In this document: in pieces, positions 35,818 to 44,776 of the stretch | How the letters are laid out: each line of letters starts with the position of its first letter | How positions within the stretch are numbered: the first letter of the stretch is position 1 | Assembly: GCF_043678055.1 (NCBI RefSeq) | Contig: NZ_JBHEQA010000001.1 | Span: 558,001 to 622,000, forward strand | From: Spongiimicrobium salis | GTDB lineage: Bacteria; Bacteroidota; Bacteroidia; Flavobacteriales; Flavobacteriaceae | DNA length: 64,000 nucleotides | Direction of reading: 5' to 3' | Notes under the pieces: generated by a model | Database searches by the model: none | Told to the model about the DNA's origin: nothing | What the model saw: only the letters and a program-made list of their open reading frames with translations | Translations under genes and position numbers: made by a program

Positions 35818-37566
35818 TTATTTTTCCAACACCAATGTACGTAGGTGACCGTATTCGTCCGTATCCTTCAGCTCAATACGATTTGTAGTGATGGATACAA
35901 AATCCCAGTCGTCCGTCAATTCCTCAAAGAGCGTGTTCCCCTCAAAATTCAAGAACACTTTTAGGAATTGCTCATTATCTCTAAGCACTCTCCACAATCC
36001 TTCTAGGATGGGATCTGAACCTTCACTTACCGTTACCCGGTTGTCCTGGTCAAAGGCCAGACTATATCCCTCATAGGCGCTGGTTTGGTCTACACCATCA
36101 TTCATATATTGCGCTACCGTCCAGGCACCTCCAAATAAAATATTTCTAATTTCAGGAATATCATCATCTCCATTAGCCTCGCATTCTCTCAGCAATACCA
36201 ATTCAAAACCTTCAACTTCGAATTTCAATCGAGAATCATCCAAATCGCGCAATGGCCATTCAAAACTTACTCCAGGTTCCGACCCCATGGTGATTGCCAA
36301 AACCAAAACTCCTTGGGCATTCTGACCAATTTCCCAGCTTCCAGTAGCTGTATTTTCTCCATTACTCAAGGTCACAACACCGTCTCCTTCAAAACTAAAG
36401 GCATAACCTAGCAAACGACGTACTTCCTGTCCCTCATTTTTTACTTTCTTGATGATCCAAGAACATTCCCTTAAGATTTCTCGCAAAGTATCAGGGTCTT
36501 CATTTTCGTCCATTTCGCACCATTGCTTTAAAATAATACGATTGCCTTCTCCATTGAAAAGCTTAATGCCACGTTCTCCAATATCATACACCATCCATTC
36601 CAAAGTAAAATCGACCAAAACATCAAATTCCAAGCGAAGCAGGGCACCATTATCCGTAACACGTGTGGCCCAGCTACCGATAAGGTTATTCCCTTCCCTA
36701 TCACGAACTACAACCTCACCATTTTCTCTAAAATTCATGGCATACTCAAAGAAGGTATCCGTTCTATCTTGATTATCTCTTTTCACTTCTTTTACCAACC
36801 ATGGGCATTCTACTAAAAGATGATCCAAACGCTCTTTGGTAAAATCATCATCATTAAAATCATCGTCATCATCCTCATCACAAATATCTTTGGCACGTTC
36901 CAGCGCATCTTGCAATTCCATATTGCTATTGACCACTTTTGTTGTTCCATCAAAAAGTGCTAAAGTCACAGGATAGTCGACTCCTACAACATCGCCTTCC
37001 TCCAAATTATTAAAAAAGCGACGTAATTCCAGGTCACTATTGATTTCAACCCTAGCGGTCTGTTCATTATTGGCATCATAGGTAAAAAGGGTAATTGGAT
37101 ATACGAAATCGATACATTCAATATCGTCATCATCTCCATTTTCAATACAGCTTTCCACCAATTCCCTTAAGTCAGCAGGACTATTGATGGTAATTTCAGT
37201 AAAATCGGCAAGTGTTATCGTAATAGGGAATATAATTTCTAAAATATCATCATCAGTATCCAAGGCATCAAAAATTTCTTCAATCAACTGTAGATCTTCC
37301 CTAGAAGTAATGGTAAGTTCCAATCCATTTACGGCAACAGTATACGGGAATTTAATATCAATACAACTTGCACCGTCCACGACATTGTCAAAGGATCCGT
37401 CATTGGAAGCCGTTTTGGAAATTAATTCAGCAATTGTTGAATCCGCAGATAAGGTTTCTTGTTGACGCAACAAATCGACCTCTTCAAATTCTTCATTACA
37501 AGCGCTAAAAATAAGGGTCATCAGGAACATGATGACATACATCGGAAGTTTAAAAAAATGTTTCAT
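35818..37566 (-). CDS. Acidic surface-type lipoprotein, three lipocalin-like units (paralogue 2)
   Basis: 582 residues; lipobox IFSAC with Cys23, followed by NEEFEE, an acidic run like Bacteroidota surface-export signals. Residues 55-230 repeat the four-unit pattern of paralogue 1 in the same register: FPYT (73), FPIT (113), YPIT (156), YPVT (198), then the acidic CDEDDDDDFNDDDF. After that come three ~100-residue units at about 250-350, 362-462 and 475-582, each starting with a (C/G)xW(L/I/T)(V/I) motif and a central GSW/GLW, recalling lipocalin-like domains. Likely exported and lipid-anchored on the cell surface. Ligand unknown. Confidence 0.8.
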   Translation of the reverse strand: MKHFFKLPMYVIMFLMTLIFSACNEEFEEVDLLRQQETLSADSTIAELISKTASNDGSFDNVVDGASCIDIKFPYTVAVNGLELTITSREDLQLIEEIFDALDTDDDILEIIFPITITLADFTEITINSPADLRELVESCIENGDDDDIECIDFVYPITLFTYDANNEQTARVEINSDLELRRFFNNLEEGDVVGVDYPVTLALFDGTTKVVNSNMELQDALERAKDICDEDDDDDFNDDDFTKERLDHLLVECPWLVKEVKRDNQDRTDTFFEYAMNFRENGEVVVRDREGNNLIGSWATRVTDNGALLRLEFDVLVDFTLEWMVYDIGERGIKLFNGEGNRIILKQWCEMDENEDPDTLREILRECSWIIKKVKNEGQEVRRLLGYAFSFEGDGVVTLSNGENTATGSWEIGQNAQGVLVLAITMGSEPGVSFEWPLRDLDDSRLKFEVEGFELVLLRECEANGDDDIPEIRNILFGGAWTVAQYMNDGVDQTSAYEGYSLAFDQDNRVTVSEGSDPILEGLWRVLRDNEQFLKVFLNFEGNTLFEELTDDWDFVSITTNRIELKDTDEYGHLRTLVLEK

Positions 37567-37602
37567 AAAGTTTGGGATTTTTATTTGTTTCTGTTCATGT
37601 AA

Positions 37603-37628
37603 AACAATCCGTTTTTTAAAAACCCTAC
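37603..37628 (-). promoter_or_regulatory. Candidate ECF sigma promoter, lipoprotein 2
   Basis: On the minus strand: GTAGGGTTTT, 10 bases, ATTGTT. It differs from the fecR and lipoprotein 1 motifs at two of 16 block positions and keeps the 10-base spacing. Its inner edge is 37 bases from the ATG. Confidence 0.65.
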
Positions 37629-37999
37629 CTTTTTTATTTTTTCAAGTTTCATTTTTACACATCAAAAAAAGTCTTCAAACCCTTAATACAAAGGGGTTTA
37701 CACAATCTTAAAAATATACGTGGTATTGGGGTAAAAAAAATCCCAGCGAAGAAACCTCTGTCCAATTCAAGGATGAAAATTATTCAAAAACAATAGTCTT
37801 CGTTCCCTTTCCATGAACCAGAAAATGATATCCAACGCAGCGAGACAAAACCCCTTGGGCTCCATTCTTTTTTGGCGTGGATTTTATACTGAATTGCTCA
37901 TGAAAACAATAGTTGTTTTTTTACGTTATGGAAATTAGGCATGATTTATACCCTCATTTCAATATTTTTAGGACCGCATGAAGTAGGGTTAACCAGGGA

Positions 38000-38027
38000 T
38001 TGAAGACCAAATAAAATTCTATATTTG
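38000..38027 (+). promoter_or_regulatory. Candidate housekeeping promoter of fecR-receptor operon
   Basis: TTG at 38000-38002, 17 bases, then TATATTTG at 38020-38027, matching the Bacteroidota -33/-7 pattern. It would give a ~75-base leader and a basal level of FecR and receptor independent of the ECF promoter further downstream. Confidence 0.55.
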
Positions 38028-38059
38028 ATGTTTTTGTATAAAGATTATAACGATATATG

Positions 38060-38085
38060 GTAGGGTATTCCTATTTTTAGTTGTT
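38060..38085 (+). promoter_or_regulatory. Candidate ECF sigma promoter, fecR-receptor operon
   Basis: GTAGGGTATT, 10 bases, GTTGTT, ending 24 bases before the fecR ATG. Both blocks are identical to those before lipoprotein 1. Confidence 0.72.
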
Positions 38086-38109
38086 ATACTAATCAATAGT
38101 GACTGAAAG

Positions 38110-39021
38110 ATGCAAGAAAATTATTTGGCAAAATGGTTGAATAACGAACTTTCCGAGGAAGAGTTGGAAGAGTTCAAAAAAACCGATGCCTATCATTCAT
38201 ATCAGAAAATCATAGCTGCTTCCGAGACTTTGGAAGGGCCCGATTTTGATATGGAGAATACCTATAACACTATTAAGGCCAAACGAGTTCATGAATCTTC
38301 TAAAGTAGTTTCTTTATCTCCAATCAAGAAATGGTCTCGAATAGCCGCTGCAGTTATCCTTTTGATTACGGGCGCTTATTTTTTCACCAATTCATTGGAC
38401 AAAACAGTGACTACCTCTTATGCGGAACATAGTGAGGCCATACTTCCCGATGCTTCTGAAATCATCCTGAATGCCGATTCCGAGATCAGTTATAATGAAA
38501 GCAAATGGGATGAAGATCGAAGTTTAACTCTAGATGGAGAAGCTTTCTTTAAAGTGGCCAAAGGAAAAAAATTTACCGTACAGACCACTATCGGAGAAGT
38601 TACCGTTTTAGGTACGCAATTTAATGTGGAACAACGTTCGGGCTTGTTCGAAGTAACCTGCTATGAAGGTTTGGTGCGTGTTACCCATAATGCTATTGAA
38701 ACCGAACTCCCTGCCGGAAGTTCTTTCTTGGTCATTGATAATGATGTGAAAATAGTTCCTCCTACGAAATATAATGAACCCACTTGGATAAACGATGAAA
38801 GTTCGTTTACCAGTATTCCCCTTCTGTATGTATTACAGGAGTTTGAACGACAGTACAATATCTCTATGGACATTAAGGATATTGATACCGATCAGTTGTT
38901 TACCGGTAGCTTTAGCAATAAAAATATTGACCTCGCTTTAAAAAGTATTTGTGTCCCTTCTAAAATAAAGTTTAATTTAGAAGACGATAAGGTACTATTC
39001 TATGCCAAAAGCGAACAGTAA
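38110..39021 (+). CDS. FecR family anti-sigma factor
   Basis: 303 residues. A short cytoplasmic N-terminus (LAKWLNNELSEEELEEF), expected to hold the sigma factor, is followed by one membrane helix (IAAAVILLITGAYFF, ~75-90). The FecR domain is at ~100-200 (LPDASEIILNADSEISYNESKWDEDRSLTLDGEAFFKVAK, LGTQFNVE), and the C-terminal DUF4974-like domain at ~230-300 (TSIPLLYVLQEFERQYNISM). It should release the ECF sigma on a signal from the receptor's STN domain. The receptor gene starts inside its last 20 bases, so the pair is translationally coupled. Confidence 0.93.
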   Translation: MQENYLAKWLNNELSEEELEEFKKTDAYHSYQKIIAASETLEGPDFDMENTYNTIKAKRVHESSKVVSLSPIKKWSRIAAAVILLITGAYFFTNSLDKTVTTSYAEHSEAILPDASEIILNADSEISYNESKWDEDRSLTLDGEAFFKVAKGKKFTVQTTIGEVTVLGTQFNVEQRSGLFEVTCYEGLVRVTHNAIETELPAGSSFLVIDNDVKIVPPTKYNEPTWINDESSFTSIPLLYVLQEFERQYNISMDIKDIDTDQLFTGSFSNKNIDLALKSICVPSKIKFNLEDDKVLFYAKSEQ

Positions 39022-41557
39022 ACACATTTCCCTTATTTTTTTGCTGTCTTTCCTTTTTACCATGTCCATTGGTAAGGCACAGGATTCCCTAGCTCAAAAA
39101 ATACCTTTGATTTCCTATTTAGGGGAATTGGAAACCAGATTTGACATTAAATTTTCCTATGTAGATAGTGATATTGATGGTAGTAGCATACTTCCCATTG
39201 CACAAAATACACTCTCAGAAATCCTTAAGGCGATCGAAGGCCAGACTTCCCTGAAAATCGTAAAGCTCAATCCGCGTTATTACTCTATCGTAAAGCATAC
39301 CTTGGTTACCATCTGTGGACGGGTGCTTGATAATTTTGAAAAAAATACGATCATGGGAGCCTCAGTGGAAGTATTGGATACCAAGGAAGCTATGGTCACG
39401 GATACCGAAGGCTATTTTAAATTTCGGGAAGTAGCCGAAACCGCGGTTTTACGCATTCAGTATTTAGGCTATAAACCTATGTATGTACAAGCCAATGATC
39501 TGGTCAAGACTCCCTGCGCTCCAATTTTAATGTCCAAACAATATCAGGAACTCAGTGAGGTAATTCTCTATAACTTCCTGACCTCAGGGCTAAGCAAACA
39601 AAAAGATGCCAGCATCCGTCTGAGTACGAAAGAATTTGGGATTATCCCCGGGCTTATAGAACCCGACATTCTACAGACCATTCAAGCACTCCCTGGGATT
39701 AAAAGCATCAATGAAACCGTATCCGACATCAATGTAAGAGGAGGCACCAACGATCAAAACCTTATTTTATGGGATGGCATAAAAACCTACCAATCTGGTC
39801 ATTTCTTCGGTTTGATCTCTGCATTTAACCCTTATTTGGTAGATAAAGTGGATATTGTAAAAAATGGTACTAGTGTAGCCTATGGGGATGGCGTTAGCAG
39901 TGTAATCAATATCCAGACCAAAAATGAAATCACCTCCTCTTTTTCAGGTGGTGGTGGTGTTAATCTCTTGAGCGGGGATTTTTATGGGATATTGCCCATT
40001 ACAGAACGCCTAGCTTTTCAATTTTCTGCTAGACGCTCCTTTACCGACTTCTTTGAATCACCTACCTTCAATCAATTCTTTGATCGTGTCTTTCAGGATA
40101 CCGAAATTAGAACCGGACAATCCCTAAACGATAATATTGAACGGGAAGAGGACTTTTTTTATTCGGACTTTGCAGCCAAAGTATTGTATGACATCAACCC
40201 TACGCAAAAACTGCGGTTTAGTTTTCTGAACAGCAACAACCGATTGGATTATTTGGAACGATCTACAAATACGCCCAGATCTACGGAAAGTACTTTGGAT
40301 CAAACCAATATTTCTGGAGGTGCCAGTTTAGAGAGCAATTGGTCCCCAGATTTTTCCAGCTTATTGAATGTGTACTATACCCGTTATAATCTAGATGCTT
40401 TTAGCAGTTCACAAAATAATTTGCAACAGCTTTTTCAAAACAATCAAGTGATTGATTTCTCCATAAAACTCAATACCGCCTATCGTTTTTTTGACCACCT
40501 CCAATGGCGCAATGGCTACCAGTTCAATGAAGTAGGGGTCGTAAATCTTACCGACGTAAGCCTTCCCCCCTTTAGAAGCAATAATAAAGGGGTTATTAGA
40601 ACCCATGCCCTTTTCTCGGGCCTTGACTATAGTTCCCGTAATGAAAAACTAGATTTGAGAGGAGGATTCCGTTTCAACTATATTGAAAATTTGGATTCTT
40701 TCAAGGAACTCATCATTGAACCACGGATCAATCTCAATTATTCCTTTAGTAAAAAGATAAAGGCTACCTTATTGGGGGAGTTCAAAAATCAGACTACCAA
40801 TCAGGTCATTGATCTGGAGCAAAACTTTTTGGGTATTGAAAAGCGCCGATGGATTTTGTCGGATGGGGAACGCTTGCCCATTACCAAAAGTAAACAGCTT
40901 TCCCTAGGCTTTACGTACGACCAAAAAAGTCTTTATATAGGCTTGGAAGGTTTTTACAAAGACGTTGACGGTATCAGTACCTCTACACAGGGGTTCCAAA
41001 ATCAGAATCAATTTCGAGGAGAAATAGGAGGATATACCATTAAGGGCCTGGAATTTCTTATCAATAAAAAAACGGCCCGCTATAGTACCTGGTTCAGCTA
41101 TACCTACAATGTAAACAATTATACCTTTGAGGACATTGTCCCCCCTACTTTCCCCAATAATCTGGATACCCGACATACCTTAACCTTTGCTGGAACCTAT
41201 ACCTATAAAAAATTAAAGCTTGGTCTTGGCGTGAACTATCGCACTGGAAAACCTATTACCGTACCCTTGGAAGGGGATGCCGGCATTGATAATACTAGTT
41301 TTCCCTTAGCTATTAATTTTGAACCCCCCAACAGCAGTAGGCTGCCCAATTACCTCAGGGTAGATGCTTCTGCCATTTACAATTTTGATTTGACTCCAGG
41401 AATCAAAGCCTCTCTTGGTGCTTCCATATTGAATCTTTTCAACCGTAATAATATTCTGGAAACCTATTTTATTTTAAACGACGAAGATGAAATAGAGCGT
41501 ATAGAAAACATCTCGCTGGGCATTACTCCCAATTTAAGTTTTAGAGTGAGTTTCTAA
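39002..41557 (+). CDS. TonB-dependent receptor/transducer with STN domain
   Basis: 851 residues. Signal peptide to ~26; STN signalling domain ~30-98 (LISYLGELETRFDIKFSYVD...EILKAIEGQTSLKI); carboxypeptidase-regulatory-like domain ~103-180 (ICGRVLDNFEKNTIMGASV, DTEGYFKF); plug ~205-315 (ILQTIQALPGIKSINETVSD, INVRGGTNDQNLILWDGIKT); then the outer-membrane barrel to the C-terminal LSFRVSF. The STN domain is expected to contact FecR. No SusD-like gene accompanies it, so it is not a standard SusCD glycan importer. Its 3' end overlaps the convergent peptidase gene by 24 bases. Confidence 0.93.
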   Translation: MPKANSKHISLIFLLSFLFTMSIGKAQDSLAQKIPLISYLGELETRFDIKFSYVDSDIDGSSILPIAQNTLSEILKAIEGQTSLKIVKLNPRYYSIVKHTLVTICGRVLDNFEKNTIMGASVEVLDTKEAMVTDTEGYFKFREVAETAVLRIQYLGYKPMYVQANDLVKTPCAPILMSKQYQELSEVILYNFLTSGLSKQKDASIRLSTKEFGIIPGLIEPDILQTIQALPGIKSINETVSDINVRGGTNDQNLILWDGIKTYQSGHFFGLISAFNPYLVDKVDIVKNGTSVAYGDGVSSVINIQTKNEITSSFSGGGGVNLLSGDFYGILPITERLAFQFSARRSFTDFFESPTFNQFFDRVFQDTEIRTGQSLNDNIEREEDFFYSDFAAKVLYDINPTQKLRFSFLNSNNRLDYLERSTNTPRSTESTLDQTNISGGASLESNWSPDFSSLLNVYYTRYNLDAFSSSQNNLQQLFQNNQVIDFSIKLNTAYRFFDHLQWRNGYQFNEVGVVNLTDVSLPPFRSNNKGVIRTHALFSGLDYSSRNEKLDLRGGFRFNYIENLDSFKELIIEPRINLNYSFSKKIKATLLGEFKNQTTNQVIDLEQNFLGIEKRRWILSDGERLPITKSKQLSLGFTYDQKSLYIGLEGFYKDVDGISTSTQGFQNQNQFRGEIGGYTIKGLEFLINKKTARYSTWFSYTYNVNNYTFEDIVPPTFPNNLDTRHTLTFAGTYTYKKLKLGLGVNYRTGKPITVPLEGDAGIDNTSFPLAINFEPPNSSRLPNYLRVDASAIYNFDLTPGIKASLGASILNLFNRNNILETYFILNDEDEIERIENISLGITPNLSFRVSF

Positions 41558-42385
41558 TTTGGAATAGGGCTTATTGAAATCAAAATTCAACATTTTTTTC
41601 ATGGTGCTATACAAGGCGGGGAATTCCTTTTTGAATACAGCAGGGGTCTCTACATAATTTTCTACTGCAACAGCAAAGAATTCATGCAGATTGGTCTGAC
41701 CATAGGCCCGAAAATATTTAGTATCCTTTACCTTCTGAATAAATTGGGAATCGCCCGATATCTTTTTCATTTTTTTCAATCCCTTTTTAAAATCGAAGCC
41801 TTGAAAGAATGATTTCCCCTTCATATTAAAGATCAAGGCATGGGCAAACTCATGAGCACCAAGATTGATATTGTCGTTGGGCAACTTAAAACCTTCCCGT
41901 AATTGATCGGCAGCAAAAACCAACGTTTTTAATCCTGCATTGTATTCTCCATAGTGGTCTTTTCTTGTAAAAATCGAATAATAACGTGAAGGGTAAACAA
42001 TAATTCTTTTTACCGAATCCAGTAAGTAATCCCGATGTCCCAAAGTGAGCATTACTGCGGTGGCGCTAATCAACAAAATAATCTCGCCTTTGTCTTCTAC
42101 CTCTCCATTAAAGACAATTTCTTTTCTTGATCTAAACCGAATGATCCGTTTTTTAAATTTATTTCGCTGGGCCAGAGATAGTTTTCGGTAAAAAGGCAAA
42201 TGATAGGAAATAAAACCTTCTTCCCGTACGGATAGTTTCTTTAGACGAATATAAGGGTCAATAAAATATAGGGCTACCGCATAATACAACATATACAACA
42301 CGGCCAAGGCTACCAATATGCAAAAAATCATAAAAGCAATCTCTACGGTTGACTTAACATCAATATAGAGCGCTACTCCTTGCAT
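41534..42385 (-). CDS. MtfA-like zinc peptidase with N-terminal membrane helix
   Basis: 283 residues. A membrane helix at ~12-40 (VEIAFMIFCILVALAVLYMLYYAVAL) precedes an MtfA/DUF980-like region: FYRKLSLAQRNKFKKRIIRF, ISATAVMLTLG, then the zinc motif NLGAHEFAHALIF (HExxH) and a later Glu in LHEFFAVAVENYVETP. MtfA of enterobacteria is a cytosolic aminopeptidase that binds the regulator Mlc; a membrane-anchored form may have another role. It converges with and overlaps the TonB receptor gene. Confidence 0.87.
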   Translation of the reverse strand: MQGVALYIDVKSTVEIAFMIFCILVALAVLYMLYYAVALYFIDPYIRLKKLSVREEGFISYHLPFYRKLSLAQRNKFKKRIIRFRSRKEIVFNGEVEDKGEIILLISATAVMLTLGHRDYLLDSVKRIIVYPSRYYSIFTRKDHYGEYNAGLKTLVFAADQLREGFKLPNDNINLGAHEFAHALIFNMKGKSFFQGFDFKKGLKKMKKISGDSQFIQKVKDTKYFRAYGQTNLHEFFAVAVENYVETPAVFKKEFPALYSTMKKMLNFDFNKPYSKLETHSKT

Positions 42386-42413
42386 AAATTGGTTTTTCTT
42401 TTGTTAAATTGAA

Positions 42414-44192
42414 CTACATTCTATCCGGCACATCCACTCCGAGTAGGCGTAAAGAAGACTTGATAAGCTTCCCTACTTTCTCGGATAGTTGCACCCTGAA
42501 AATTTTCTTTTGAAGATCTGGTTCTGGCAAAATAGGAACGTTTTGATAGTACGAATTAAATTCTTTGACCAAATCATAGGTATAATTCGCAATTAATGCC
42601 GGACTGTAATTTGTAGCGGCCAATTGTATGGTCTCTGGGAACAATTGCAATTGTTTCAACAACTCCTTTTCTTTTTCATGAAGTTCCGTTAGTTCGGCCA
42701 CGGTATTGGAATATTCAAAATCTGCCTTTCTTAAAATAGACTGTATCCTAGCATAGGTATACTGAATAAAAGGTCCTGTATTTCCTTGAAATTCCACGGA
42801 CTCCTCCGGATCAAAAAGAATTCGCTTTTTGGGATCCACTTTTAGGATATAATATTTTAAGGCAGCCAAACCAATGGTTTTGTACAAAGCCTGTTTCTCT
42901 TCTTCCGAAAACCCTTCCAGTTTCCCCAAACGCGTACAAATTTCTTCGGCTGTCTGGGTCATATCTATCATAAGGTCATCGGCATCAACAACAGTGCCTT
43001 CCCTACTCTTCATTTTACCGCTGGGCAAATCTACCATGCCATAACTCAAGTGATGTAATCTGTTGGCCCAGGAATAACCCAATTTTTGAAGGATGAGAAA
43101 TAATACTTTAAAATGGTAATCTTGCTCATTTCCCACAGTATATACCATACCTCCAATGTCGGGCTGATCCGTTACCCGCTGTATTGCCGTACCAATATCC
43201 TGAGTCATGTATACGGCCGTGCCATCCGAACGCAATACAATTTTCTCATCAAGACCATCTGCCGTAAGATCGATCCACACACTTCCATCTTCTTTCTTAA
43301 AGAAAACTCCTTTTTCCAATCCATCGGCAACCACATCTTTCCCTAAAAGATAAGTATCACTTTCATAGTAGAGTTTATCAAAATCGACGCCCAAGTTTTT
43401 ATAGGTCACATCGAAGCCCTCATATACCCAGCCGTTCATGGTCTTCCACAAGGCAACAACTTCTTGATCACCCGCTTCCCATTTGCGTAACATCTGTTGG
43501 GCCTTTAAAAGTATTGGAGCTTCTTTTTCAGCAACTTTAGGGTCTGTTCCTGCAGCTACCATTTCTTGAATCTCTTTCTTATACCACTTATCAAATGCTA
43601 CATAATAATTCCCCACCAGCTTATCTCCTTTCAAACCTGTGCTCTGGGGTGTTTCTCCATTTCCAAGTTTTTGCCAGGCCAACATACTTTTGCAAATATG
43701 AATTCCACGATCATTGATAATTTGGGTCTTGTATACTTTCTTGCCCGCAGCCTTTAAAATTTGAGCAACAGAATACCCTAATAAGTTATTTCTGATATGC
43801 CCTAAATGGAGCGGCTTGTTTGTATTTGGGGATGAATATTCCACCATGACCGCATCTGCATCCAATGTGGTGGCATATCCGTAATCTTCAACAGCCCTGA
43901 TATCTTCAAAGAATTTTAGATAAAAGGCATTACCAATGATGACATTTAGAAATCCTTTAACCACATTATACCCCTCTACTTCGGCAACCTGTTCTTTCAA
44001 AAAAGCGCCTATCTGTTCCCCAATTTGTACGGGATTTCCTTTGATATGCCGAAGCATTGGAAAAACAACAACAGTAATATCCCCTTCAAAATCTTTACGG
44101 GTAGGTTGAAATTCCACAGCAGGAAGTTCTTTTTCAAAAAGCGCTAAAGCAGCTTCCTTTACTTTAGCAGTCAAGATATCTTGAATATTCAT
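42414..44192 (-). CDS. argS: Arginine--tRNA ligase
   Basis: 592 residues from ATG 44192 (MNIQDILTAKVKEAAL). Class I synthetase with an N-terminal Add-1 domain, the HIGH motif as HLGH in SSPNTNKPLHLGHIRNNLLG, the KMSK-like KMKSR loop in SGKMKSREGTVV, and a C-terminal DALR anticodon-binding domain ending LLGVDVPDRM. It charges tRNA-Arg. The following peptidase gene is 28 bases away and may be cotranscribed. Confidence 0.96.
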   Translation of the reverse strand: MNIQDILTAKVKEAALALFEKELPAVEFQPTRKDFEGDITVVVFPMLRHIKGNPVQIGEQIGAFLKEQVAEVEGYNVVKGFLNVIIGNAFYLKFFEDIRAVEDYGYATTLDADAVMVEYSSPNTNKPLHLGHIRNNLLGYSVAQILKAAGKKVYKTQIINDRGIHICKSMLAWQKLGNGETPQSTGLKGDKLVGNYYVAFDKWYKKEIQEMVAAGTDPKVAEKEAPILLKAQQMLRKWEAGDQEVVALWKTMNGWVYEGFDVTYKNLGVDFDKLYYESDTYLLGKDVVADGLEKGVFFKKEDGSVWIDLTADGLDEKIVLRSDGTAVYMTQDIGTAIQRVTDQPDIGGMVYTVGNEQDYHFKVLFLILQKLGYSWANRLHHLSYGMVDLPSGKMKSREGTVVDADDLMIDMTQTAEEICTRLGKLEGFSEEEKQALYKTIGLAALKYYILKVDPKKRILFDPEESVEFQGNTGPFIQYTYARIQSILRKADFEYSNTVAELTELHEKEKELLKQLQLFPETIQLAATNYSPALIANYTYDLVKEFNSYYQNVPILPEPDLQKKIFRVQLSEKVGKLIKSSLRLLGVDVPDRM

Positions 44193-44312
44193 CAATAAAA
44201 GCAATTTAAGCGTACAAAACTACGTAAAAAAATATGCTTTTAAGGGACCTAAAAGGTATTCCGCGCTATTTTGGTTAACTTTAAGTCCATACTTAAAAAA
44301 TTGCCTTTCCCT

Positions 44313-44738
44313 ATGCTTGTCAATGTATCGTACAATAACAAAGAGATTACTAAAAAAGTGGATGCCGCAGTGGGAAAACCATTTTCCCTGAAAGAACGCT
44401 TTTCTCTGGGTGGTATAGGATCTCCAAAATTGTTCATTACGGAAACGAGTTTGGAAATATACCATTTATTGATTTTGGACAATAATGTCAATACCTGCAA
44501 TATAGAACTTCGCCCTAAAGGCATTATCGTCCGGTTTCGCTCGCTTTTAGAAACCTATGCCTTGGTGATTCCCTGGTACAAACTCACAATTTACAAGGGA
44601 GATTCAGCGATCTATTCTATTTTCAAGGATCATTATTTTATTAAGGTCAAATCCGATACCAAGGCCATTCAGAAATTTTTCAAGAAAATCCTGAGCTATA
44701 AAGCAAACCACACCCCTTCGTCCATCGGCGATTTGTAA
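44313..44738 (+). CDS. Conserved hypothetical protein
   Basis: 141 residues from ATG 44313 (MLVNVSYNNKEITKKVD); the longer TTG frame is less likely. No signal peptide or membrane helix. It is lysine-rich with a central IELRPKGIIVRF and SAIYSIFKDHYFIKV. I do not recognise a domain. It lies 38 bases before the SDR gene on the same strand, so the two may form an operon with the BCCT gene. Confidence 0.65.
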   Translation: MLVNVSYNNKEITKKVDAAVGKPFSLKERFSLGGIGSPKLFITETSLEIYHLLILDNNVNTCNIELRPKGIIVRFRSLLETYALVIPWYKLTIYKGDSAIYSIFKDHYFIKVKSDTKAIQKFFKKILSYKANHTPSSIGDL

Positions 44739-44776
44739 CGAGAACATAGTATGCATTGAAAACACCGTATTGAAGA

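Larger units (their letters stand above)
37567..38109. other. Regulatory intergenic region between lipoprotein 2 and fecR
   Basis: 543 bases with no credible gene. It contains the ECF-type promoters for both flanking transcripts and a housekeeping-like promoter for fecR. The middle (~37700-37980) shows only poly-A/T tracts and nothing I can name. Confidence 0.6.

Noticed and set aside
34016..37600. Insertion-type or phage origin of the lipoprotein/sigma region
   Set aside because: No transposase, integrase, terminal repeats or target duplications were visible.
37529..37711. Small plus-strand frame across the lipoprotein 2 start
   Set aside because: It overlaps the signal-peptide coding region and the ECF promoter; composition is that of the antisense strand.
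37977..38002. Another GTAGGGT word before fecR as a fourth ECF promoter
   Set aside because: It continues GTAGGGTTAA and has no (G/A)TTGTT after 10 bases; probably chance.
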